DNA of 62,038 nucleotides. Source: Brevibacterium sp. S22. Lineage in GTDB: Bacteria; Actinomycetota; Actinomycetes; Actinomycetales; Brevibacteriaceae. The stretch's first letter is position 1. Each line of letters begins with the position of its first letter. The translations under genes and the position numbers were made by a program. Location: the NCBI RefSeq assembly GCF_004745485.1, contig NZ_RHFG01000025.1, positions 1 to 62,038 of the forward strand. The letters are read 5' to 3'. This document shows positions 41,236 through 49,923 of this stretch, in pieces. The notes beneath the pieces were generated by a model. It saw nothing but the letters and a program-made list of their open reading frames with translations. It ran no database searches and was not told the DNA's origin.

Positions 41236-42402
41236 ATGACCGACCCTGACGACCTTCTCGCCCGCTCCGGCAACGGCCCCCTGTCGGGCCAGATCGTCGT
41301 CGACTTCTCTCGCGTCCTCGCCGGTCCCTATTCGACGATGATGCTCGCCGACCTCGGCGCTACTGTCATCAAGGTTGAAGGCCCCAAGGGCGATGACACG
41401 AGGCATTGGAGCCCACCGGCTCGTGACGATGACGCCACCTACTACCTGTCGATCAACCGCAACAAGTTCGACATCGTCCTCGACTTCTCCGACCCCGACG
41501 ACCTCGCAGTCGCCCAGGACCTCGCTGCCCGAGCCGACATCATCGTCGAAAACTTCAAACCCGGCGGGCTGAGGAAGTTCGGCCTCGACTATGACTCCGT
41601 CACCGCCGCCAACCCCGAGGTCGTCTTTGCCTCGATCACCGGGTTCGGCCCCGAGAATCCGCTGCCCGGGTACGATCTGCTCGTCCAGGCCATGTCCGGC
41701 TTCATGTCGGTTACGGGCAGCCCCGAGGGCTCGCCCTTTCGAGCCGGTGTCGCTGTCTTCGATGTCATCACCGGCCTGCACACGACGATCGGCATCCTCG
41801 CCGCGGTCCAGCACAAGACTTTGACCGGTGAAGGCCAGCACGTCGAAACGAACCGCATGTCCTCGGCGATGTCCGGACTGGCCAACCAGTCCGGAGCCTA
41901 TGCCGCGGCCGGGGCGAACCCGACCCGCATGGGCAACGCCCACCCGAGCCTCTACCCGTATCAGCCGATGGCCACGAAGTCCGGTGAGATCATCGTCGCC
42001 GCCGCCAATGACGGCCAGTTCCGGATCCTCGCCGAGGTGCTCGGCCGTCCCGATTGGGCCCGGGATGAGCGGTTCGCCGAAGCCAAGACCCGCAACGCCA
42101 ACCGTGCCGAACTCGAACCCGAGCTGCTCGAAGCCCTGCAGGCCCACACCGCCCAGGAATGGTTCGACCGGCTGTCGGACGCAGGCCTGCCCTGCGCACC
42201 GATCAATACGATCGTCGAAGGCGTCGAACACGCCAAGAGCCTCGGCTTGGAGCCGGTCGTGGACACCGGCAGCGGCGAGCGCGTCATCCCAACGGTCCGC
42301 AATCCGATCACCTTGTCGAAGTCGCAGGTCTCCTACGACCTCGCTCCCCCGGAGCTCGGAGCCGACTCCGACCGGGTCCGTGCCTGGCTGGCGAGCCGAT
42401 GA
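41236..42402 (+). CDS. Family III CoA-transferase (CaiB/BaiF type)
   Basis: 388 residues moving CoA between carboxylic acids. The start PLSGQIVVDFSRVLAGPYST, the VEGPKGDDTRHWSPP segment, LNRNK-type SINRNKFDIVLDF and GNAHPSLYPYQPM are typical. An ATG at 41188 would add 16 residues, and AT-rich DNA with TATTAT (41166-41171) lies just before it, so the true start is uncertain. With the following acyl-CoA dehydrogenase and SDR it suggests an acyl-CoA catabolic set. The last codons seed a 21-bp repeat array. Confidence 0.92.
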   Translation: MTDPDDLLARSGNGPLSGQIVVDFSRVLAGPYSTMMLADLGATVIKVEGPKGDDTRHWSPPARDDDATYYLSINRNKFDIVLDFSDPDDLAVAQDLAARADIIVENFKPGGLRKFGLDYDSVTAANPEVVFASITGFGPENPLPGYDLLVQAMSGFMSVTGSPEGSPFRAGVAVFDVITGLHTTIGILAAVQHKTLTGEGQHVETNRMSSAMSGLANQSGAYAAAGANPTRMGNAHPSLYPYQPMATKSGEIIVAAANDGQFRILAEVLGRPDWARDERFAEAKTRNANRAELEPELLEALQAHTAQEWFDRLSDAGLPCAPINTIVEGVEHAKSLGLEPVVDTGSGERVIPTVRNPITLSKSQVSYDLAPPELGADSDRVRAWLASR

Positions 42403-42516
42403 CCGCGGGCCTCGAACCGATGGTCGCGGGCTTCGCATCGAAGGTCGCGGGTTTCGAACCGAGGGTCGCGGGCTTCGAGCCGATGACCGCGGGCCTCGAG
42501 CCGTGGGCCGCGAGCT
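42391..42516. repeat. 21-bp tandem repeat, six units, starting in a stop codon region
   Basis: Six 21-bp units start at 42391, 42412, 42433, 42454, 42475 and 42496 (consensus TCGAACCGATGGTCGCGGGCT). Unit 1 includes the last codons and TGA of the CoA-transferase; unit 5 repeats it almost exactly. The 42403-42753 gap is filled by this array and the next repeats. Confidence 0.9.
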
Positions 42517-42549
42517 GCAAGGCTGCCTCACCACACTCGATGCACCGTC

Positions 42550-42640
42550 ACTCCCCCACACGTGGCACATCTGCCCACCACATTCGGCGCATCTGTCCAT
42601 CACATCTGGTACGTCGGTCGCCACAAATGGTGCACCGGCC
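42550..42640. repeat. Degenerate CCACAT/GGTGCA units
   Basis: Units of roughly 20-22 bp (for example CCACAAATGGTGCACCGGC, ATCACATCTGGTACGTCGG, CCACATTCGGCGCATCTGT) lead into the palindrome at 42641. Related pieces occur near 49095 and 61840-61910. Confidence 0.6.
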
Positions 42641-42696
42641 GCCACATGTGGTGCATGCCATCTGTCCGCGAACAGATGGCATGCACCAGATGTGGC
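42641..42696. repeat. 56-bp palindrome with 25-bp arms and 6-bp loop
   Basis: Arms 42641-42665 and 42672-42696 match at 24 of 25 positions around the loop CCGCGA. The geometry is the same as at 10461-10516 but the sequence is unrelated. It lies about 58 bp upstream of the acyl-CoA dehydrogenase start. Confidence 0.9.
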
Positions 42697-42753
42697 GGCG
42701 CAACCTGGCCACACTCTTCAACCCGGCACGCGCCCTCGAAGGAGACACACCCC

Positions 42754-43917
42754 ATGGACACCACTGAACTCGACGACGTCCTCACCGCCGTCCGCGAATT
42801 CGTCCGCGAGAAGGTCGTCCCGCTTGAGACCCAGGTCGAGGACGAAGACGCCTTCCCCGAGAGCATCATCAAGGAATCCGCCGAGATGGGACTTTTCGGC
42901 TGGGCCCTGCCGGAGGAGTACGGCGGGCTGGGAATGAACGCCGAACAGGACGCGCTCCTGGCCATGGAACTCGGCTACACCACCCCGTCCTTCCGCTCCC
43001 TCTTCGGCACAAACAACGGCATTGCCGGACAGGTGCTCGTCAACTACGGCACCGCTGACCAGAAGTCCGAATGGCTGCCGCGCCTGACCTCCGGCGAGGT
43101 CGTCGCCTCCTTCGCACTCACCGAGTCCGAGGCCGGCTCCGACCCCTCCGGGCTGCGAACCAAGGCAACCCGCGACGGCGATGACTACATCGTCAACGGC
43201 TCCAAGCGCTTCATCACGAACGCCGAATCCTCCGATGTCCTCATGGTCTTCGCCCGCACCGACCCGAACGCCACCGGCTCGAAGGGCATCTCCGTCTTCC
43301 TCGTGCCCACGAAGTCCGAGGGCGTGACCGTCGGACCCCACGACCACAAGATGGGCCAGGCCGGTGCCTGGACCTCGGAGATCTTCTTCGACGATGTCCG
43401 CGTGCCCGCCGCCAACCTCATCGGCGGTGAGGAGGAGAAGGGCTTCTACGCGGCAATGGCCTCACTGAACAAGGGCCGCCTGCACATTGCAGCAATCTGT
43501 GTGGGTCAGGCGATCCGCATCCTCGACGAATCCGTGAAGTTCGCCGCCGAGGCGAAGCAGGGCGGGGAGCCGATCGCCATGTTCCAGCTCGTCCAGGCGA
43601 TGCTCGCCGACATCTACACCGACACCGCCGCGGCGAAGGCACTCGTCCTCGCGGCCGCTCAACGCTGGGACGAAGAGACCGATCGCAAGCTCGGCCCCTC
43701 CTCGGCGAAGCTCTTCGCCTCCGAAGCACTCGCCCGCATCGCCGACAAAGGTGTGCAGATCCAAGGCGGCATGGGTTACATGCGCGAATCCGCGGTCGAG
43801 CGGTTCTACCGCCATGCCCGCCTCTTCCGGATCTACGAAGGCACCTCCGAAGTCCAGCGCGTCGTCGTCGCCAAGCAGCTGCTGGGCGGCGCGCACAAAC
43901 CGCAGTTCAACCTCTGA
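42754..43917 (+). CDS. Acyl-CoA dehydrogenase
   Basis: 387-residue FAD enzyme introducing a trans-2 double bond into acyl-CoA. Signatures are ASFALTESEAGSDPSGLRTK, NGSKRFITNAESSDV, the C-terminal GGMGYMRESAVERFYRHARL, and RIYEGTSEVQR. The catalytic-base region is of the usual short-chain type; chain-length preference cannot be read. The start MDTTELDDV follows GAAGGAGAC. It lies between a CoA-transferase and an SDR, a typical acyl-CoA degradation set. Confidence 0.95.
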   Translation: MDTTELDDVLTAVREFVREKVVPLETQVEDEDAFPESIIKESAEMGLFGWALPEEYGGLGMNAEQDALLAMELGYTTPSFRSLFGTNNGIAGQVLVNYGTADQKSEWLPRLTSGEVVASFALTESEAGSDPSGLRTKATRDGDDYIVNGSKRFITNAESSDVLMVFARTDPNATGSKGISVFLVPTKSEGVTVGPHDHKMGQAGAWTSEIFFDDVRVPAANLIGGEEEKGFYAAMASLNKGRLHIAAICVGQAIRILDESVKFAAEAKQGGEPIAMFQLVQAMLADIYTDTAAAKALVLAAAQRWDEETDRKLGPSSAKLFASEALARIADKGVQIQGGMGYMRESAVERFYRHARLFRIYEGTSEVQRVVVAKQLLGGAHKPQFNL

Positions 43918-43994
43918 CCCGCAGGGAAGTATCCTGCTCGCATAACGGCCGCATCGACGGGCCGCCTCGGCGAGCTCCGCCCTGCCCGGCCCAC

Positions 43995-44084
43995 CTCGAG
44001 CGCCCGGCCATCATCGAGCGTCCAGCCGTCTTCGACCGCCCGGCCACCTACGAACACCCTGCCACCCACGAACGAAAGGCATCT
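43995..44084. repeat. 18-bp degenerate tandem repeat upstream of the SDR
   Basis: Four to five 18-bp units at 43995, 44013, 44031, 44049 and 44067 (consensus TTCGAGCGCCCGGCCACC). The last unit merges into the GAAAGG ribosome site of the SDR gene. Confidence 0.8.
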
Positions 44085-44085
44085 C

Positions 44086-44895
44086 ATGACTGAATCCACT
44101 ACCGCGAACTCCGGCATCACCATCACCGAAACCGGCGGAGTCACCGCCGTCCCCGGCCTGCTCAGCGGCAAGGTCGCCGTCGTCACCGGCGGCGGACAGG
44201 GGCTGGGCCTGTCGATGGCCCGCAGCCTCGTCGACTCCGGCGCGAAGGTCGTCATCGCCGATATGAACGAGGAGACCCTGCAGGCGGCCGTGGTCGAGCT
44301 CGGCGGAGACGGCGTCGCCACGGGCGTCGTGTGCAACGTCTCCGACCTCGCGGCCGTCGAGAAGCTCGCCGAGGCGGCCACGACCGCTTTCGGCGGCGTC
44401 GACATCTGGGTCAACAACGCCGGCATCACCCGTGATGCGACGATCCGGAAGATGACCGAGAAGGACTTCGACGACGTCATCTCCGTCCACCTGCGCGGCA
44501 CGTGGAACGGGCTCAAGGTCGCGACCGCGCTCATGCGCGAACAGGACCGCGGCGGCTCGATCATCAACGTGTCCTCGATCAGCGGCAAGGTCGGCAACCC
44601 CGGCCAGTCGAACTACTCCGCGGCGAAGGCGGGCATCGTCGGCATGACGAAGGCCGTGGCCAAGGAGGTCGCGTTCAAGAACATCCGCATCAACGCCATC
44701 CAGCCCGGCTTCATCAACACCGCAATGACCGCGGCCATGCCCCAGAACGCCATCGAATCGAAGCTCGCCGAGATCCCCCTCGGACGTCCGGGCGAACCCG
44801 AAGAGGTCGCCTCCGTCGTGCTGTTCCTCGCCTCCGGCCTGTCGAGCTATCTCACCGGCACCGTCACCGAGATCTCCGGCGGCCGCAACATCTGA
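44086..44895 (+). CDS. SDR-family 3-oxoacyl reductase-like enzyme
   Basis: 269 residues of the FabG/3-hydroxyacyl-CoA dehydrogenase type. [19 protein letters not shown] binds the cofactor; [26 protein letters not shown] and [19 protein letters not shown] hold the catalytic Asn, Ser, Tyr and Lys. The C-terminal [14 protein letters not shown] is standard. GAAAGG precedes the ATG. Following the acyl-CoA dehydrogenase, it may act on the corresponding 3-hydroxyacyl or 3-oxoacyl intermediate, an inference from position. Confidence 0.93.
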   Translation: MTESTTANSGITITETGGVTAVPGLLSGKVAVVTGGGQGLGLSMARSLVDSGAKVVIADMNEETLQAAVVELGGDGVATGVVCNVSDLAAVEKLAEAATTAFGGVDIWVNNAGITRDATIRKMTEKDFDDVISVHLRGTWNGLKVATALMREQDRGGSIINVSSISGKVGNPGQSNYSAAKAGIVGMTKAVAKEVAFKNIRINAIQPGFINTAMTAAMPQNAIESKLAEIPLGRPGEPEEVASVVLFLASGLSSYLTGTVTEISGGRNI

Positions 44896-44962
44896 CCCAG
44901 CCTCCCCTCGCCGAGGCGGAGCGACATCAGCGTCGAACCTCGCCGAGGCGGGTCACCGTTCG

Positions 44963-45000
44963 AATCGGTCCGACGTCCCCGCGGGGACGTTGGGCCGATT
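44963..45000. terminator. Palindrome in a convergent gap, candidate two-way terminator
   Basis: 19-bp arms match at 17 positions with ACGTCCCCGCGGGGACGT as the centre. It lies between the convergent SDR and acyltransferase genes, next to two CCGAGGCGG motifs. No T-run follows, so the terminator function is a guess. Confidence 0.5.
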
Positions 45001-45124
45001 GTCATTGAGTGGGACGCGCCGCCGCGGGGACGTTTCATCACCGCGGTCGGACCTTCTCGGCAAGGTCGATCCATTCGCGTCGCCGCGGTGAGGTTTCAGC
45101 GCGGGCGGACCTCCTCGGCGAGGG

Positions 45125-46438
45125 TCAGCTCGTCATGGTTCGCCGTCCGGGGAGGCGGACGACGCCGAAGACGAACATGCCGATGAGCGGCAGCAGCGGC
45201 CAGATCCAGGTGACGCCGCCATCGTCGACCATTCCGGTGTCGGCCATGATGGCCAAGCCCGCGCAGATGAACGCCGAGGCGGCGATCGGCATCCACATCG
45301 GCGGCGCGGGCCGGTCGTCGGGTGCCGGTGATTCGAATCGGCCGAATACGAAGACGAGCACCCCGGTGATCGCCAGCAGAACGAGGGCCCACAGCGGACG
45401 GGTCAGCCACCAGATCCCGGTCAGCGGAGTCGGCAGCAGGGCCTCGGCGTCGAGGGCGATGAGCACATTGGCCAGGGCTGTCAACGCGGTCAGATGCCAG
45501 AGGAACCAGGTCATGATGCGCTGGTTGACGAGCACCGTGAGGAACCAGAGTCCGGGACTGTGCAGAAGCCTCGCCACAGGCCGCTGGAGCATGAGCACGA
45601 TTCCGGCCTGGGCCATGCCGAGGAAGGCCATCGTCACTCGGGTCGGGGCGGAATTCGAGATCGTGTCGGTGCCGGCGGTGATCATCGAGACCGGGTACGG
45701 TCCGAATCCGACGAGGAGTCCGAGGCCGACGGCGCCGATGACGAAGAGCACCAGGCAGCGTTTCAGGCTGGTCAGTCGGCCGTCGAGCCAGGCGTAGCCG
45801 AACTGGTGGAAGCTCGCCCAGACGAGCAGGTAGTTCGGATAGCCGGCGAGCCTGCTGTCGGTGACGATGCTGATGAGGTCGATGATGCCGGCCAGAACGA
45901 TCCCGACGATGATCGACCACCAACCCCATTTCTCCCACAGGATCAGACACGGTGGGGCGACGATGACGACGAGCAGGTAGGCGGCGAGGAACCAGGTCGG
46001 CACGAGTGCCATCTGGGAGGCCAGCTGCACGGCGGCGGGTTCGGCGCCGGCGGACAGGGCGATGACGCAGGTGGCCAGCCAGGTCAGCAGCAGCGGGATG
46101 AGCGGCAGGCCGAGTCGGCGCAGGCGTGCCCGCAGCCATTCGGCGTAGCCGGTGTTCTTGCGCCTGGCTGAGCGCCACGACAGAGCGTTGGAGTACCCGC
46201 CGACGAGGAAGAAGATCGGCATCACCTGGAACACCCAGGTCAGAGGGTGTGTCCACCGGGCCTGGTCGAGCAGTCCGTGCGGGTCGATTCCGCCGCCGGC
46301 GCTGACGGCGATGATCGTCCAGTGGCCGAGCACGACGACGGTGATCGCCGCAGCTCGCAGGAAGTCGACCTCGCGGCTGCGAGTGTCCGGGGTCGCCTCA
46401 TCGACCTTGCGGGCCTGGGCCAGGAACGAGCGGGGCAT
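45125..46438 (-). CDS. Acyltransferase-3 family membrane protein
   Basis: 437 residues with about ten transmembrane helices. The family start EVDFLRAAAITVVVLGHW includes the catalytic-type His, followed by VFQVMPIFFLVGGYSNAL and the FLWHLTALTAL helix. Members O-acetylate cell-wall sugars, lipids or antibiotics; the target here is unknown. The start at 46438 follows GGAAG; an upstream frame extension is rejected. The 3' end faces the SDR gene. Confidence 0.88.
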   Translation of the reverse strand: MPRSFLAQARKVDEATPDTRSREVDFLRAAAITVVVLGHWTIIAVSAGGGIDPHGLLDQARWTHPLTWVFQVMPIFFLVGGYSNALSWRSARRKNTGYAEWLRARLRRLGLPLIPLLLTWLATCVIALSAGAEPAAVQLASQMALVPTWFLAAYLLVVIVAPPCLILWEKWGWWSIIVGIVLAGIIDLISIVTDSRLAGYPNYLLVWASFHQFGYAWLDGRLTSLKRCLVLFVIGAVGLGLLVGFGPYPVSMITAGTDTISNSAPTRVTMAFLGMAQAGIVLMLQRPVARLLHSPGLWFLTVLVNQRIMTWFLWHLTALTALANVLIALDAEALLPTPLTGIWWLTRPLWALVLLAITGVLVFVFGRFESPAPDDRPAPPMWMPIAASAFICAGLAIMADTGMVDDGGVTWIWPLLPLIGMFVFGVVRLPGRRTMTS

Positions 46439-46529
46439 GCGGGGACTTCCTTGTCGATCGGTGCTGAGGGGGTGGGGGCTGGGAGCTGGGGTTCGCCCTT
46501 CGCCGAGGCGGTCGTCCACCTCGGCGAGG

Positions 46530-48437
46530 TCAGGCTCGGTACTTGATCTCGCCGCCGACGACGGTGAGCGCGACTCGAGTGTCACGGATCGCTTCGGCGT
46601 GGGCGAAGAGAGCCTCCTCGGAAGCGTAGCCGAGCAGGCCGTCGCTCGACACGCGTGAGCCGTCGGGGTCGTTCGATACGCATGAGCCGTTGGGATCGTC
46701 CGACTGTGCGGCTGCCTCGGTGTTCCGACTATCGGCGTGCGCAGCCGCATCAGGGTTGAGCCCCTCGGCGCTCAGCCCTTCGGCCACGCACGGATCGATG
46801 TCGACGAGGATGAAGTCGGCGTCCATGCCTGGCGCCAGATATCCGCGCCGGTCTTCCAGGCCAGCGGCGAAAGCAGGGCCCTGAGTGTGCAGACGGATGG
46901 CCTCGACCGCGCTCAGGCGACGGCGCGGCTGGAAGGTCGTGGACGCATCACCGGAGATGTTCGCCCTGGTCATCGCCGCATAGATCGCGGCAAAGGGGTT
47001 GGCGGGTTCGACGGGGCCGTCGGAGCCGAAGACAACATGCGCACCCGCGTCGAGCAGGTCCGGCCAAGCGTAGGCGGCCAGCTGCGCGGACTCGTCGATG
47101 AGGTGGAGCAGGTGCAGGTCGGAGATGCAGTGCCGCGGCTGCATGGACGCGAACACCCCGAGCTCGGCGAAGCGGGCGACGTCCGTCGGCTGGATGAACT
47201 GGGCATGTTCGACACGGTGACGCATGGGCCGGCCGAACTTCTCCTCCGCGGCCCGCGTGGTCTCGCGCAGTCGTTCGAAGACGGCGAGCACATGGTGGTT
47301 CGCCTGGTCGCCGATGGCGTGGATGGCCACGGAGATGCCCGCCTCGGTGGCGATGTGCGCCTGATCGAAGAGTTCGTCCTCGGTCATCTGGGCGATGCCG
47401 AAGTTCTCGGTCTCACCGTCGGTCTCAGGGAAGGCCGAGGACATGTGGGAGGTGTGCGAGCCGAGCGCTCCGTCGGAGAAGAGCTTCAGCCCACCGCATT
47501 GCAGCCAGTCGTCTCCGTCGCCGGTATGCCATCCGGTCTCGATCGCCCACGGCACCTCGGGAGAGCGCAGGAACAGCGTGACCCGCATGTCCTGTCGACC
47601 GGTGTCGTGCAGGTCGTTCCAGCCCAGTGTCGCAGCAATGCCGTCGAAGTCGTGGATCCCGGTCAGCCCCTGGGACAGGAAGAGCTCTTGGGTGGTGGCG
47701 ATGCGTTCGACCTGTTCCTCGCGGCTGGGTTCGGGGATGAAGCGGGCGACGAGATCGGTGGCGTCCTCGCGCACCAGACCGGTGAGCTGCCCGTCGTCGT
47801 CGCGGACGAAGCTGCCGCCGGACGGGTCGGGGGTCGCCTCGTCGATGCCGGCGATCTCGAGGGCGTGGGCGTTGACCCACAACGTGTGCAGATCGAGTGA
47901 CCACATGGCCACGGGATGGTCGGGAACCTCGGCGTCGAGCAGCGTTCGGTCCGGGTAGCTCGGGTCCTCCCACTTGTTGAGGTCCCAGCCGGAGCCGACC
48001 ACCCAAGCGCCCACCGGGAGGGAATCGGCGCGTTCGCGGATGGCCGCGACCGCCTCGGCGATGGATTTCGTCTGGGACAGATCAAGGTCAGTCAGGGAGT
48101 CGGCGTACATGATCGAGTGGATGTGGCCGTCGACGAATCCGGGCAGGATGACCTGGCCGCCGCAGTCGACTTCATCGATCTCGAGGCCGGGGATGACCGT
48201 GGTCGCGCCGACTCCACCCGCCGAGGCGAGCGCCGCCGTCGTCGACGACTGTGCGGCGGCGATGTCGAGCAGTTCGGCCCGGGTGCCGACGGCGACGATG
48301 GTCTCCCCGTCAACGAGGATCGCATCGGGGGCCGGATGGGTGAGGTCGAAGGTCGGGGCGGGGGTGTTCGAGCCCGGTGTGCTCGAGTCGGCCCAGGGTG
48401 CGAACGTGCGCACGACGGCGTTGGAGAACAGACGCAT
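46530..48437 (-). CDS. YtcJ-type amidohydrolase
   Basis: 635-residue metal-dependent hydrolase of the amidohydrolase-3/YtcJ group. LPGFVDGHIHSIMYADSL carries the metal His pair; VAIHAIGDQANHHVLAVFE and VEHAQFIQ supply further ligands, and VVFGSDGPVEPANPF the late Asp. A C-terminal insert of about 60 residues with repeated SNDPDGSRVSS-like pieces lies after the DFILVDIDP strand. The ATG at 48437 is preferred over an in-frame GTG two codons upstream. Substrate unknown. Confidence 0.88.
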   Translation of the reverse strand: MRLFSNAVVRTFAPWADSSTPGSNTPAPTFDLTHPAPDAILVDGETIVAVGTRAELLDIAAAQSSTTAALASAGGVGATTVIPGLEIDEVDCGGQVILPGFVDGHIHSIMYADSLTDLDLSQTKSIAEAVAAIRERADSLPVGAWVVGSGWDLNKWEDPSYPDRTLLDAEVPDHPVAMWSLDLHTLWVNAHALEIAGIDEATPDPSGGSFVRDDDGQLTGLVREDATDLVARFIPEPSREEQVERIATTQELFLSQGLTGIHDFDGIAATLGWNDLHDTGRQDMRVTLFLRSPEVPWAIETGWHTGDGDDWLQCGGLKLFSDGALGSHTSHMSSAFPETDGETENFGIAQMTEDELFDQAHIATEAGISVAIHAIGDQANHHVLAVFERLRETTRAAEEKFGRPMRHRVEHAQFIQPTDVARFAELGVFASMQPRHCISDLHLLHLIDESAQLAAYAWPDLLDAGAHVVFGSDGPVEPANPFAAIYAAMTRANISGDASTTFQPRRRLSAVEAIRLHTQGPAFAAGLEDRRGYLAPGMDADFILVDIDPCVAEGLSAEGLNPDAAAHADSRNTEAAAQSDDPNGSCVSNDPDGSRVSSDGLLGYASEEALFAHAEAIRDTRVALTVVGGEIKYRA

Positions 48438-48529
48438 GGGCACCAGTCTAGAGCGGGTGCGGCGGCGGGGCTGGTCAGGTGCGGAGCGGGCGCGGCAGAC
48501 ATTCTTCTACGAGGAGTAGAATCAGGATT

Positions 48530-49027
48530 ATGACTCATCTCTTCAGCACCGATGACTCGCGGCTGGCGGCGAGCGCTCGGATCATTCTGCCCGCCGTCTG
48601 GCTCGGGCTCATCATCGGCATCTCGCTCATCGAGGCGCCGCTGAAGTTCACGGCTCCCGGCATCACGATCCCGCTGGGGTTGGGCATCGGCCGCTTGGTG
48701 TTCGGCGTGATGAACTGGGTCGAGCTGGCCATCGCCGTGATTCTGCTGTGGGCGGTGCTCAAGTCGGGAGTCGACCGTGCCTTTCGGGCCGTGACCTGCG
48801 GGCTCATCGCGGTGCTCATCATCAAGGTCATCGTCATCCGGCCGCTGCTCAATCAGCGCACCGACGCCGTGCTCGCCGGTGTCGACGAGGGCGGGTCGTC
48901 GCTGCATCTGCTCTACATCGCCGCGGACGGGCTGCTCATCGTCGGCCTCATCGCAGCACTCGTGCTCGCCGTGCGCCGGTGGGTGACGATCCGACCGGCT
49001 GTCGCGGCAGGTTCCCCGGCCGAGTGA
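48530..49027 (+). CDS. Small membrane protein of unknown function
   Basis: 165 residues with four transmembrane helices (ILPAVWLGLIIGISLIEAPL, VELAIAVILLWAVLKSG, VTCGLIAVLIIKVIVIRPLL, LLIVGLIAALVLAV). TAGAAT at 48517-48522 lies seven bases before the ATG, which favours this start over one at 48479. It is divergent from the YtcJ-type gene. The C-terminal codons are the first unit of a 41-bp tandem repeat. I do not recognise the family. Confidence 0.78.
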   Translation: MTHLFSTDDSRLAASARIILPAVWLGLIIGISLIEAPLKFTAPGITIPLGLGIGRLVFGVMNWVELAIAVILLWAVLKSGVDRAFRAVTCGLIAVLIIKVIVIRPLLNQRTDAVLAGVDEGGSSLHLLYIAADGLLIVGLIAALVLAVRRWVTIRPAVAAGSPAE

Positions 49028-49085
49028 CCATCCGGCCGGCGGTCGCGGCAGGTTCCCCGGCCGAGTGACGATCCGCCCGGCGATC
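48983..49085. repeat. 41-bp tandem repeat, 2.5 units, covering a stop codon
   Basis: Units start at 48983, 49024 and 49065 (partial). Unit 1 encodes the last residues of the membrane protein (VTIRPAVAAGSPAE). The stop is formed at the junction with unit 2. Confidence 0.88.
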
Positions 49086-49140
49086 GGAACCGACCAACCA
49101 CATTTCGTGCGCACCAGCATCACGTTCGGTGCAGGGCGCG

Positions 49141-49200
49141 CCCACTTCCCGTCCCTCCCATCTGTTCGCGTCATGATGGGACGGACGGAAGGTGGTTGGG
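49141..49200. terminator. Long imperfect hairpin between convergent genes
   Basis: A CCCACTTCCCGTCC...CCCATC arm pairs with GATGGG...GGTTGGG around TGTTCGCGTCAT, imperfectly. It lies 31 bp before the 3' end of the convergent ABC ATPase gene. The CATCTGTTCGCG core recurs near 61900. Terminator role inferred from position. Confidence 0.45.
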
Positions 49201-49230
49201 CCCACGCTCAATGTGGTCGTGCCCCCCGCC

Positions 49231-49923
49231 TCAGAGCGTGACGAAGGAATAGCCGACGTCGGTGGCGGCGACGAGGTCTCGGTCGTGGGTCGCCCAGACA
49301 ATCGTCTTCCCCGCCTCGGCGAGGTCGTTGATGAGCCAGGCGATCCGTGCGGCATTCGAGGAGTCGAGCGCGGCCGTCGGCTCGTCGCACACGATGGTGT
49401 CGATGCCGCTGGCCAGCGCACGGGCGATGCACACGCGTGCCGCCTGACCGCCCGAGAGTTCGCCGCAGCGGTGGTGAGCCAGCTCTGGGCTGAGCAGCGC
49501 ACGATCGAGCAGGGCCAGCAGATCGTGGCTGTCGTGCGAGCCTCCCGCACGCTCAGCACCGGCACCGCCGGCAGATCCGCGTGCCTGCCCAGCGGGCCGG
49601 GCGACTCCCTTCGACTGCCCCGCAGGACCGGAACCACCGGCCCCACCGCCTGATTCCCGTGCGGCCCGGGTGTGTTCGATGACCTCGGCGACGGTCAGGC
49701 GCGGGTTGAGCCATTCGCGAGGGTTCTGCGGAACGAGCACCCCGAGTTCCCCGTCGACCCGTCCGCTGCTCGGCCTGAGGAATCCCGTCATCGCCAAGCA
49801 CACGCTGGTCTTTCCGCTGCCCGACGCGCCCTGCAGCACCGTCACCGTCCCCGCGGGGATGTCCGCGTCGACCGGTCCGACGCGTGTGGAGCCGTAGTCG
49901 ATCACCAGATCGGTCAGCCTCAT
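49231..49923 (-). CDS. ABC transporter ATPase, nickel/peptide type (second)
   Basis: 230 residues: Walker A GASGSGKTS, signature LSGGQAAR, Walker B TIVCDEPTAALD and the H-loop in VWATHDRD. It is short for the DppF/NikE group, and between the Q-loop region and the signature it has a Gly/Ala/Ser-rich insert of about 45 residues. Its ATG overlaps the stop of the first ATPase (49920-49923). It is the last gene of the five-gene importer next to urease, so nickel uptake is the favoured role; peptides remain possible. Confidence 0.88.
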   Translation of the reverse strand: MRLTDLVIDYGSTRVGPVDADIPAGTVTVLQGASGSGKTSVCLAMTGFLRPSSGRVDGELGVLVPQNPREWLNPRLTVAEVIEHTRAARESGGGAGGSGPAGQSKGVARPAGQARGSAGGAGAERAGGSHDSHDLLALLDRALLSPELAHHRCGELSGGQAARVCIARALASGIDTIVCDEPTAALDSSNAARIAWLINDLAEAGKTIVWATHDRDLVAATDVGYSFVTL

